A DNA stretch of 9,467 bases, taken from JBFGJH01 sp041586155. GTDB taxonomy: Bacteria > Actinomycetota > Acidimicrobiia > Spongiisociales > JAENVV01. Within the stretch, counting starts at the first letter, position 1; each line of letters begins with the position of its first letter. A program made the translations under genes and the position numbers. Location of the stretch: positions 1 to 9,467 of the forward strand of contig JBFHAT010000085.1 of the NCBI GenBank assembly GCA_041586155.1, read 5' to 3'. This document shows, one piece after another, positions 1 to 6,934 of the stretch. Under the pieces are notes generated by a model. The model saw nothing but the letters and a program-made list of their open reading frames with translations. It did no database searches and was not told where the DNA came from.

Positions 1-43
1 ACGCCGACAGCACCGTCAGCGCCACCAGCGCAGCTCTTCTCAC
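1..43 (-). CDS. Start of an unidentified gene downstream of prfA (partial, runs off the left edge)
   Basis: A GTG codon at 43-41 begins one base after the prfA TGA stop and opens a frame of 14 codons that reaches the window edge: VRRAALVALTVLSA. A GGGG stretch about 7 bases upstream, inside the prfA 3' end, could serve as a ribosome binding site. By gene order in many bacteria the expected neighbour is prmC, the methyltransferase that modifies the GGQ glutamine of release factors. The visible residues do not decide this: two arginines followed by a hydrophobic run could equally be a signal peptide or membrane anchor. Tight spacing suggests co-translation with prfA if the frame is real. Confidence 0.35.
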   Translation of the reverse strand, partial: MRRAALVALTVLSA

Positions 44-44
44 G

Positions 45-1130
45 TCAATCCCCGGCGGCGAGGCGCTCCGCTTGCTCGTTGGAGCGCAGTTGGTCGACGA
101 ATTGGTCGAGGTCACCCTCCAGGATCGCCGGCAGCTGCTTGATGGTCAGACCGATCCGATGGTCGGTAACCCGACTCTCCTTGTAGTTGTAGGTGCGGAT
201 CTTCTCGGACCGTTCGCCCGTGCCGATCTGCGATCGGCGGCTCTGCGCCAATTCGGCTTGCTGCTCTTCCAGCTGAGCCTGGTAGAGACGAGCACGCAAG
301 ATCCGGAACGCCTTCTCTTTGTTCTGGAGCTGGGACTTTTCGTCTTGGCAGGACACGACCATGCCAGAGGGCTCGTGGGTCAGCCGGACCGCCGAGTCGG
401 TGGTGTTGACGGACTGGCCCCCCGGCCCAGACGATCGGTAGACATCCACCCGCACGTCGTTGGGATCCAGGTCGAAGTCGATCTCCTCCACCTCGGGCAT
501 CACGGCGACAGTGGCGGTTGAGGTGTGCACCCGGCCCTGCGACTCGGTCTTGGGAACGCGCTGCACTCGATGGACGCCGGCCTCGTGCTTGAGCCGGCCG
601 TACGCACCCGTTCCCTTCACTGACAGCGATATCTCCTTGAACCCTCCCGCCTCGGCCTCCGAGGACGACATGATCTCGGTGCGAAGGCCATGGCGCTCGG
701 CATAACGCTGGTACATCCGGGCGAGGTCTCCTGCCCAGATATTGGCTTCGTCCCCACCGGCTGCTCCCCGGATCTCGATGATCACGTCCTTGCTGTCGTT
801 GGGATCTTTGGGGACGAGCGCCAGTTTCAGCTCGGCTTCCAATGCGGTGGCGGCAGCTGCCTTTTCCTCGGCGAGGTGTTTGAACTCGACAGCCATGTCG
901 GCATCGTCCTCCGTGGCAGCCAACTCGCGAGCTTCCCGTTCGTCATCGAGCGCAGCCAGCAGGCTCTCGTAACCGCCGACGATCGGTCGGAGCTCACTGT
1001 GACGCCTCGCCAGCTCGGCGTACCGGGACTGGTCGGCGAGGATGTCCGGATCTCCCAGCTGCGGCTCCAGTTCGGCGAAGGCGTCCGCGAGCTCGGCGAG
1101 CCGGTCCAGCAGCGTCTGGTCGACGGTCAT
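45..1130 (-). CDS. prfA: Peptide chain release factor 1 (RF1)
   Basis: RF1 reads UAA and UAG stop codons in the ribosomal A site and triggers hydrolysis of peptidyl-tRNA. The 361-residue product has the normal family length. Residues 1-105 form the charged helical N-terminal domain. The stop-codon reading tripeptide region VPKTESQGR lies at 192-200, with PKT at 193-195 where E. coli has PAT, so this is RF1 and not RF2 (which has SPF). The catalytic GGQ is at 237-239 in the context SSGPGGQSVNTTDSAVR. The ATG start overlaps the DUF1385 stop as ATGA (1127-1130), so the two are almost certainly translationally coupled. No anomaly in length or reading frame is seen. Confidence 0.97.
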   Translation of the reverse strand: MTVDQTLLDRLAELADAFAELEPQLGDPDILADQSRYAELARRHSELRPIVGGYESLLAALDDEREARELAATEDDADMAVEFKHLAEEKAAAATALEAELKLALVPKDPNDSKDVIIEIRGAAGGDEANIWAGDLARMYQRYAERHGLRTEIMSSSEAEAGGFKEISLSVKGTGAYGRLKHEAGVHRVQRVPKTESQGRVHTSTATVAVMPEVEEIDFDLDPNDVRVDVYRSSGPGGQSVNTTDSAVRLTHEPSGMVVSCQDEKSQLQNKEKAFRILRARLYQAQLEEQQAELAQSRRSQIGTGERSEKIRTYNYKESRVTDHRIGLTIKQLPAILEGDLDQFVDQLRSNEQAERLAAGD

Positions 1131-2059
1131 TCGTCGACCTCGTCAACCGCGGGGTGGTAGGCGATGTCACCCCGCGCCAGCACCTCACCGATCGAGTCAT
1201 CGTCGAGGGCGGCCAGCAGCGACGCCACCGCCACTTCCACCTGACCGGCGTCCGGCTGCCCCGTCGTCAAACGCTGCAGCCAGAGGCCTGGCAGAGCCAT
1301 GGCCCTGCCGATCCAACTGTCGGCCCGGAGCCCCGACCAGCGCAGAAGCTCATACGACACACCGGCGATCACCGGAATGAAGACGATCCGGCTGGTGATC
1401 AACCACCAGATCGCTCCCCGGCCGATGATCGAGAACACCACGATCGAGGCGATCAGGACGATGAGCAGGAAGCTCGTGCCACAGCGGGGATGCTCGGGCC
1501 GGTACTTCTGGATCGCCTCCACGGTCAGCGGATCGCCGGCCTCGTAGGCGTGGATCGTCTTGTGCTCGGCTCCGTGGTACTCGAACACCCGCCGAATCTC
1601 TTCGAGGCGGCCGATCAGCCAGATGTAGCCGACGAACAGGGCGATGCGGATGACCCCTTCCAGTGTGGCAAACAGCAGCTCAGACTCGTCGGCCAACCAG
1701 TCGGCAGCGGCGGCGGGACCGAGGATGAACACGAGCGCGAACAGCACCAGTGCCACCGTCATCGAGCCGATGATCTGGCCCCTGCCCAGCTCTTCCTCGT
1801 CCTCCTCGGCCTGCTTCTGCGCCGACCAGGTCAGCGCCTTCATGCCCAACGTGAGCGACTCGCCGAGTACCATGACGCCCCGCACGAACGGGATCTTGGC
1901 CAGCCGGGACCGCGAAGACAGGCGGGGAAGCTCTTCGGAACGGGTGTCGATCGAGCCGTTGGGCGTGCGCACGGCGACCGCCCACCCCGAAGGCGCCCTC
2001 ATCATCACCCCTTCGATGACGGCCTGGCCCCCAACCGTCTTCTGTGGATCGCTACTCAC
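1127..2059 (-). CDS. DUF1385 (YqhQ-like) multi-pass membrane protein
   Basis: This is a 310-residue member of the DUF1385 family, whose biochemical role I do not know to be established. Family marks are visible: GGQAVIEGVMMR at residues 10-21, HGAEHK at 162-167 and HPRCG at 190-194, a His/Cys-containing set that suggests metal or active-site function (inference). Hydrophobic segments lie at about 97-116, 132-150, 195-213 and 216-235. The GTG start at 2059-2057 is chosen because GAGGAG lies 9 bases upstream and homologues begin shortly before the GGQAV motif. A longer in-frame reading to 2242 would overlap rpmE and add a low-complexity Arg/Pro-rich stretch, so it is rejected. It ends in the ATGA overlap with prfA. 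Placement next to rpmE and prfA is common for this family. Confidence 0.92.
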   Translation of the reverse strand: MSSDPQKTVGGQAVIEGVMMRAPSGWAVAVRTPNGSIDTRSEELPRLSSRSRLAKIPFVRGVMVLGESLTLGMKALTWSAQKQAEEDEEELGRGQIIGSMTVALVLFALVFILGPAAAADWLADESELLFATLEGVIRIALFVGYIWLIGRLEEIRRVFEYHGAEHKTIHAYEAGDPLTVEAIQKYRPEHPRCGTSFLLIVLIASIVVFSIIGRGAIWWLITSRIVFIPVIAGVSYELLRWSGLRADSWIGRAMALPGLWLQRLTTGQPDAGQVEVAVASLLAALDDDSIGEVLARGDIAYHPAVDEVDE

Positions 2060-2091
2060 TGGCCCATTCTCCTCTCGCTCCCGGCAAACAG

Positions 2092-2119
2092 GAAGCCACC
2101 GCCGTACGGCGGTGGCTTC
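2092..2119 (-). terminator. Perfect 28-base palindrome after rpmE, probable terminator or attenuator
   Basis: The arms GAAGCCACCGCC and GGCGGTGGCTTC pair perfectly around GTAC, which is itself self-complementary. In RNA this gives a 12-bp stem with a 4-base loop. It begins 16 bases after the rpmE stop and ends 32 bases before the DUF1385 start. On the minus strand the stem is followed by CTGTTTGCC, only weakly T-rich, so termination may be partial. On the plus strand there is no T tract. Confidence 0.65.
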
Positions 2120-2135
2120 GACGATCGCGGGGCGG

Positions 2136-2399
2136 CTAGGCCTCGGCCGACGCCTCGCTGGCAGGCTCCGCGGCGGCCTTGGCGGTCGAATTCTTCGGCT
2201 GCGCTTTGGCGGCCCTCCGCTGGAAGCGCTCGACTCGACCACCAGTGTCGACGAGCTTCTGGCGGCCGGTGAAGAACGGGTGGCACTCGTTGCACAGCTC
2301 GGCGTTGATCTGGTCGACCGTGGACCGAGTGGTGAACTCGTTCCCGCACGAGCAGTGAACTTTCGTCTCGCGATAATCCGGATGAATGTCAGCCTTCAC
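2136..2399 (-). CDS. rpmE: 50S ribosomal protein L31, zinc-binding type
   Basis: L31 is a small protein of the large ribosomal subunit that helps bridge the two subunits. The 87-residue product has all four zinc ligands of the C+ type: C16 and C18 (CSCG) and C36 and C39 (CNECHPFFTG). This is therefore the zinc-containing form, not the Cys-less paralogue made under zinc limitation. The GTG start at 2399-2397 has AGGAG 7 bases upstream. The core ends near residue 65 (RVERFQRR) and is followed by an Ala/Glu-rich tail of about 20 residues, longer than in E. coli. It lies 36 bases after rho, as in other actinobacteria, and is probably cotranscribed with it. Confidence 0.96.
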   Translation of the reverse strand: MKADIHPDYRETKVHCSCGNEFTTRSTVDQINAELCNECHPFFTGRQKLVDTGGRVERFQRRAAKAQPKNSTAKAAAEPASEASAEA

Positions 2400-2435
2400 G
2401 GTGTCTCCTCTCGGCGGCGAAGTATGGCCGCTCGG

Positions 2436-3953
2436 TCAAGTCTTGGCTACTTCGAGGAGGAACTCGGTGTTGGACTTCGCCTTCTTCAGCCGGTCGATGA
2501 GCAGCTCCAATGCCGGGCCCGACTCCAGGGCCAGGAGCACCCGGCGCAGCTTCCACACCTGGGCGAGCTCATCACGGTCGAACAGCAGCTCCTCGCGGCG
2601 GGTGCCGGACGATTCGATGTCGATCGCCGGATAGATGCGCTTGTCGGCCAGGCGCCGGTCGAGCCGCAGCTCCATGTTGCCGGTCCCCTTGAACTCCTCG
2701 AAGATCACCTCGTCCATCTTGGAACCGGTCTCGACGAGCGCGGTCCCGAGAATGGTAAGGCTGCCGCCCTCTTCGATATTCCGAGCGGCGCCGAAAAAGC
2801 GTTTCGGTGGGTACAGCGCAGTGGAGTCGACGCCACCAGACAGGATCCTGCCCGACGCCGGGGTGGCGAGGTTGTGCGCTCGCGCCAGACGAGTGATCGA
2901 GTCGAGCAGGATCACGACATCCGTGCCCATCTCGACGAGGCGCTTGGCCCGGTTGATGGCCAACTCCGAGACCTGCGTGTGCTCCTCGGCGGGACGATCG
3001 AACGTCGAGTAGATGACCTCGCCCTTCACGGAGCGCTGCATGTCGGTCACCTCTTCGGGGCGCTCGTCGACGAGCACCACCATCAGATGACATTCGGGGT
3101 TGTTGGCGGTGATCGCCTGAGCGATCTCCTTCAGCACCGTGGTCTTGCCGGCTTTCGGAGGCGAGACGATCAGGCCACGCTGTCCTTTTCCGATCGGAGC
3201 GATGAGATCGATGATCCGGGTGAGCACCAACTCGGGCCGCCCGTCGATCTCCAGCCGCAACCGAACGTCAGGAAACAGAGGCGTGAGCTTCTCGAACTTG
3301 GGCCGGTTACGGGCCGATTCGACGTCCATCCCGTTGACGGACTCGATCCGGGTGATCGCGGCGAACTTCTCTTGGCTTCGCGCCGGCCGGACCGGACCGT
3401 TGATGATGTCACCGCGCCGCAAGCCGAACTTGCGGATCTGGCTGGCCGACACATACACGTCCTGGTCGCCGGGGCGATAGCCGGTCACCCGCAGGAAGCC
3501 ATAGCCTTCCGGAAGGACGTCGAGAATACCTTCACGGACTTCGAGCTCGGACTCGGGGATGTTGTCCTGACCCCCACCACGATTCCGGTTGCGCCGCTTG
3601 CGGTTCCGATTGCGATTGCCCTCGCCACGGTCGTCGGAGTCGGAGTCGCCGCCGGACTTGGATTCGCCGCTCTTCTCGCTGGGCGATGAGTCCGATGCGT
3701 CTGATGCCACCCCGTCAGTGGAGTCGGATGAGTCAGCGTCGACGCGGGACGATGCTTCGGTCTCCTCCTCTTTCACGGAGGCAGCCGGCAGCTCCACCGG
3801 TGCCGGATCGTCGCTGGCTTCGAAGCCGTCCGATCCGAGGATCTCGCCGATCAGCTTTGCTTTCTGCAGGCCTTCGGTCTCGATGCCCAACGCACCGGCG
3901 ATGGCGCGCAGGTCTTTGATCGATTTCCCTTGCAAATCGGCTCGGGTGGTCAT
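2436..3953 (-). CDS. rho: Transcription termination factor Rho
   Basis: Rho is a hexameric RNA-dependent ATPase that binds C-rich nascent RNA and releases RNA polymerase. The 505-residue product starts at ATG 3953-3951, with AAAGGA close upstream; an upstream GTG at 3986 lacks a binding site. Residues 1-40 form the Rho N-terminal helical domain (SIKDLRAIAGALG). Residues about 45-108 are an Asp/Glu/Ser-rich insertion and 112-127 a basic Arg/Asn-rich run, as in other actinobacterial Rho proteins. The primary RNA site is a cold-shock-like fold with GYGFLR at 150-155. The Walker A motif PPKAGKTT is at 265-272, the catalytic segment VLVDERPEEVTDM at 293-305 and the Walker B region VILLDSITR at 347-355. 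The Q-loop region SGGVDSTALYPPKRFFGAA follows. All key residues appear intact. Confidence 0.97.
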   Translation of the reverse strand: MTTRADLQGKSIKDLRAIAGALGIETEGLQKAKLIGEILGSDGFEASDDPAPVELPAASVKEEETEASSRVDADSSDSTDGVASDASDSSPSEKSGESKSGGDSDSDDRGEGNRNRNRKRRNRNRGGGQDNIPESELEVREGILDVLPEGYGFLRVTGYRPGDQDVYVSASQIRKFGLRRGDIINGPVRPARSQEKFAAITRIESVNGMDVESARNRPKFEKLTPLFPDVRLRLEIDGRPELVLTRIIDLIAPIGKGQRGLIVSPPKAGKTTVLKEIAQAITANNPECHLMVVLVDERPEEVTDMQRSVKGEVIYSTFDRPAEEHTQVSELAINRAKRLVEMGTDVVILLDSITRLARAHNLATPASGRILSGGVDSTALYPPKRFFGAARNIEEGGSLTILGTALVETGSKMDEVIFEEFKGTGNMELRLDRRLADKRIYPAIDIESSGTRREELLFDRDELAQVWKLRRVLLALESGPALELLIDRLKKAKSNTEFLLEVAKT

Positions 3954-4144
3954 GTGGTCCTTTCCCCCAGCGGGACGATCTCCCACGAAGGAGCGAATCG
4001 TTCACCGCACGGAGCTCGTGCTGCCCTTCGATATGGCGCTTGCCCATCGGGAATGATGTGCACTGCCTCGACTGTGTGGACCTGAAATCGTCGGCCCAGC
4101 CGTAGAACAAAGGGGATACGCACAAGCGGTGAGTGCGTGTGCTC
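3954..4144 (-). promoter_or_regulatory. Long 5' leader of rho
   Basis: About 185 bases separate the predicted rho transcription start (near 4138) from its ATG, long for such a packed region. A short hairpin with 6-bp arms (4118-4123 and 4133-4138, loop of 9) lies at the very start of the predicted transcript. No independent coding frame is convincing: the one open frame here runs far into rho in another frame. Since rho is known to be autoregulated through its leader in several bacteria, this stretch may be a premature-termination region; that role is inferred only from length and position. Confidence 0.4.
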
Positions 4145-4173
4145 ATTGTAGAGACTGAGCGTCCCAACAACAA
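4145..4173 (-). promoter_or_regulatory. Predicted sigma-70-type promoter of rho
   Basis: On the minus strand a TTGTTG -35 element (4173-4168) and a TACAAT -10 element (4150-4145, five of six consensus bases) are separated by exactly 17 bases. The -35 lies only 16 bases beyond the thrC stop. I saw no terminator hairpin between thrC and this promoter, so read-through from the amino-acid genes is possible as well. Confidence 0.6.
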
Positions 4174-4188
4174 GTCATCTCCCAGGTT

Positions 4189-5580
4189 TCAACGCCGGAT
4201 CCGACGTACCGCCTCTTGCACCGCAGCGAGATCGTTGGGTAGGAGATCGCAGCGTTCCGGCTTCGTCATGACATCGCCGTAGCCGTCAGGCAACTCGGGG
4301 CGAGTCCCCGTCGCCCGTTCGACCGCATCGGGGAATTTGGCAGGATGGGCGGTGGCGATGGCCACGAACGGGACACCGGGTTGATGAGGACTGGTGTACG
4401 CGGCGGCCACCGCGATTGCCGTGTGGGGATCGAGCACGACTCCGTGTTCTGCGGCCACCTGCCCGATGAAACCCTCGATCGCCTCGTCGGACATCCACAT
4501 GGAGTCGAATATCGCCTTGGTCGAGGCAAGGCGGGCCGACGGTACTGTCAACGTTCCTTTGGATCGAAATTCCAGCATCGACGCCGAAAGGGTGGCGGTG
4601 TCCTCTTCGAAGACGTCGAAGAGCAGTCGCTCGAGGTTGGACGGCACCTGGATGTCCATCGCCGGCGCCACCGTCGGTCTGACGTCTTCGACGGTCAACG
4701 TGCCTGTGCGGAAGAAGCGGTTGAGGCCGTTGTTGCGGTTGTTGCCGGCCACCAAGCGGTTGACGGGCACGCCGATCAGCCGGGCGGCATACCCTGCGTA
4801 GATATTGCCGAAGTTCCCGGTCGGGACGGCGAAGGCCACACCTGCGTCCGACGCATCCAGCCGGCGCACCGCCCAGGCGTAGTAGGCCATCTGCGCCATG
4901 ATTCGGGCGAAGTTGATCGAGTTCACGGCCGAGAGCTTCATCTCCTGGCGGAAGCCGGCGTCGGCGAACATCGCTTTCACCAGGTCCTGGCAATCGTCGA
5001 AGGTTCCCTCGATGGCGATGTTGTGGACGTTGGGGTCGGTCACGGTCGTCATCTGGCGGCGCTGCACGTCGGAGATTCGGCCGTGCGGATGGAGGATGAC
5101 CACGTCAGCCGTGTCCCGCCCCCTGAGTGCTTCGATCGCCGCCGAGCCGGTATCGCCCGACGTCGCCCCCACCACCGTGACTCGCTGATTCCTGCGCTCG
5201 AGCACGCGATGAAACATCTCACCGAGAAGCTGCAAGGCGTAGTCCTTGAACGACAACGTCGGCCCCCAGAACAACTCGAGCAGAAGCACGTCGTCTCGCA
5301 GGAGACGCACAGGTGCGACCTCTGGGTGACGAAAGCGCTGGTAGGCGGCTCCCACGATCTCTGCCAGCTCGCCCGCGTCGAACGCGTCGCCGACGAATCG
5401 CTCGGCAACGGTGGTGACCACCTCCGGGTAGGAGGCGTCCGTGAGGGCGGACCACTCTTCGACGGTGAAACGGGGCCATGTCTCGGGCAGGAACAACCCC
5501 CCGTCGGGAGCGAGCCCGGCAAGGAGTACGTCCTCGAACGACGCCCCGGCGATCCCGCCGCGGGTGGAGCGATACCGCAC
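4189..5580 (-). CDS. thrC: Threonine synthase
   Basis: This PLP-dependent cytoplasmic lyase turns O-phosphohomoserine into threonine and phosphate. The 463-residue product starts YRSTRGGIAG after a GTG at 5580-5578, one base after the hom stop. A longer in-frame reading to 5685 would overlap hom by about 100 bases and lacks family similarity. The PLP lysine is K112 in GPTLSFKDYALQLL. The phosphate-binding ATSGDTGSAA starts at 139, followed by NSINFARIMAQ and VPTGNFGNIYAG. The C-terminal TAHPAKF segment is intact. The short N-terminal region (Y-ST-RG then GLAPDGGLFLPE) resembles the E. coli and yeast class rather than the plant class. It is probably cotranscribed and translationally coupled with hom. 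Its substrate needs homoserine kinase, which is not encoded in this window. Confidence 0.96.
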   Translation of the reverse strand: MRYRSTRGGIAGASFEDVLLAGLAPDGGLFLPETWPRFTVEEWSALTDASYPEVVTTVAERFVGDAFDAGELAEIVGAAYQRFRHPEVAPVRLLRDDVLLLELFWGPTLSFKDYALQLLGEMFHRVLERRNQRVTVVGATSGDTGSAAIEALRGRDTADVVILHPHGRISDVQRRQMTTVTDPNVHNIAIEGTFDDCQDLVKAMFADAGFRQEMKLSAVNSINFARIMAQMAYYAWAVRRLDASDAGVAFAVPTGNFGNIYAGYAARLIGVPVNRLVAGNNRNNGLNRFFRTGTLTVEDVRPTVAPAMDIQVPSNLERLLFDVFEEDTATLSASMLEFRSKGTLTVPSARLASTKAIFDSMWMSDEAIEGFIGQVAAEHGVVLDPHTAIAVAAAYTSPHQPGVPFVAIATAHPAKFPDAVERATGTRPELPDGYGDVMTKPERCDLLPNDLAAVQEAVRRIRR

Positions 5581-5581
5581 G

Positions 5582-6871
5582 TTAGTGCTCGTCGCCGTGG
5601 ACTCGGAGGGTGGCCGCGACCTGACGGACGACCTCCAAGCCGGCCACCTGCGAGAGCGCAGCGCGAATGTCTCCTTCGGCCGCATGGTGGGTGATCAACA
5701 GAAGGGTTGCCGAGTCTCCTCTTCCCTCCTGCCACACCGAGGCGATCGACACGTCATGGTCGCCAAAGGCCCCGGCGATCGCTGCCAGCACCCCGGGCGC
5801 GTCGACCACCTCGAGGCGGGCATACCAACGCGTCGACACTGTCTCGAACGGAACGGAACGACCATCGAGGAAGCGGACCTTGGGGCTGACCGGGGCGCCG
5901 GCCAGCCGCTCACGGGCAGCGTCGATGATGTCTCCCAGCACGGCTGTCGCCGTCGGTTCGCCGCCGGCGCCCGGCCCCGAAAACAGGAGCTGGCCGATCG
6001 CAGGGCCTTCGAGGTAGATGGCGTTCTGCGCACCACGCACGGATGCCAGTGGGTGATCCTCCGCGACCAGGGTCGGATGCACCCTGGCCGAGACGCCGGA
6101 CGCCGAACGCTCGGCGATCCCCAGCAACTTGACGGCGTAGCCCAGATCGGCGGCAAGGCGGATATCGGTGGATCCGACGTGCTCGATTCCCTCCGTGAAC
6201 ACGTCATCCGATGACACCCAGGTGCCGAAGGCCAACGAGGCGAGGATCGCCGCCTTGGAGGCGGCATCGCCACCCGACACGTCTGCGGTGGGATCGGCCT
6301 CGGCGTAACCGAGCGCCTGAGCGCGCCAGAGGGCATCTTGGTACTCCACACCGGCGTCTGACATTTCGGACAGGATGTAATTGGTCGTGCCGTTGACGAT
6401 GCCCATCACCCGGCTGATGGTCTCGCCAGACAACGACTGGGACAGCGGCCGGATGATGGGAATCCCACCGCCGACGGCCGCTTCGAACAAGAGCGACACC
6501 CCGGCATCCTCCGCAGCCTGGAAGAGCTCGGGGCCTCGAGCGGCCACCAGCGCTTTGTTGGCAGTGACCACCGGCTTTCCTGCCTGCAGTGCGGCCAGCA
6601 CCAGGTCACCGGCGGGATCGAGGCCGCCCATGAGCTCGACCACGAGATCGACTTCGGGATCCTTGACAACATCTTCTGGACGATCGGTCAGGATCCCGTC
6701 CGGCGCGGCGAACGGTCGATCCTTGGCGAGGTCCCGCACCGACACTTTGCGGACCTCGAGTGTCAATCCGGACTTGGAAGCGATCTGAGCGGATTCCTCG
6801 AGCAGGCGCCGAGCGAGGGCGCCGCCGACGGTGCCGCCCCCGAGGATGCCGACGCCTACGACTGAAGACAT
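5582..6871 (-). CDS. hom: Homoserine dehydrogenase with C-terminal ACT domain
   Basis: This enzyme reduces aspartate semialdehyde to homoserine with NAD(P)H, the branch point toward threonine and methionine. The 429-residue product is monofunctional, with no fused aspartokinase. The nucleotide-binding loop GILGGGTVGG is at residues 8-17, TANK at 103-106, and the substrate region GYAEADPTAD at 188-197. SGGDAASKA, with the likely catalytic lysine K206, follows. Residues about 349-425 form an ACT domain (YARLEVVDAPGVLAAIAG), which in this family usually mediates threonine feedback inhibition. The ATG at 6871 is chosen because SSVVGVGILG follows directly. A GTG three codons earlier (6880) is an alternative; neither has a strong ribosome binding site. 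It lies about 63 bases after lysA and one base before thrC. Confidence 0.96.
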   Translation of the reverse strand: MSSVVGVGILGGGTVGGALARRLLEESAQIASKSGLTLEVRKVSVRDLAKDRPFAAPDGILTDRPEDVVKDPEVDLVVELMGGLDPAGDLVLAALQAGKPVVTANKALVAARGPELFQAAEDAGVSLLFEAAVGGGIPIIRPLSQSLSGETISRVMGIVNGTTNYILSEMSDAGVEYQDALWRAQALGYAEADPTADVSGGDAASKAAILASLAFGTWVSSDDVFTEGIEHVGSTDIRLAADLGYAVKLLGIAERSASGVSARVHPTLVAEDHPLASVRGAQNAIYLEGPAIGQLLFSGPGAGGEPTATAVLGDIIDAARERLAGAPVSPKVRFLDGRSVPFETVSTRWYARLEVVDAPGVLAAIAGAFGDHDVSIASVWQEGRGDSATLLLITHHAAEGDIRAALSQVAGLEVVRQVAATLRVHGDEH

Positions 6872-6907
6872 GGCGAGCACGTTAGCCGCCCGGCTGGGGC
6901 CGCCCGC

Positions 6908-6934
6908 CTCGGGTCGGCCGGCTCGGGTCGGCCG
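6908..6934. repeat. Tandem 13-base direct repeat between lysA and hom
   Basis: CTCGGGTCGGCCG occurs at 6908-6920 and again at 6922-6934, with one base between copies; the second copy abuts the lysA stop codon. Each copy holds the self-complementary CGGCCG, so the transcript could fold a small stem. It fills much of the 63-base spacer. A function is not evident. Confidence 0.75.

Noticed and set aside
2060..2242. N-terminal extension of DUF1385 into rpmE
   Set aside because: The extra 61 residues are Arg/Pro-rich low complexity, overlap rpmE and its terminator palindrome, and homologues start just before GGQAV.
1644..3689. A 681-codon open frame on the plus strand antisense to DUF1385, rpmE and rho
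   Set aside because: It is opposite three well-identified genes, has biased shadow composition typical of high-GC DNA and shows no recognisable domain.
3733..4173. A 146-codon frame through the rho leader, considered as a leader peptide
   Set aside because: It starts within the predicted promoter, lacks a ribosome binding site and runs deep into rho in a different frame.
5581..5685. N-terminal extension of thrC into hom
   Set aside because: It overlaps the coding end of hom in another frame and has no resemblance to threonine synthase N-termini.
4345..5694. A 449-codon plus-strand open frame antisense to thrC
   Set aside because: It mirrors threonine synthase codons, is His/Arg/Gly-rich without domain features and would span the hom-thrC junction.
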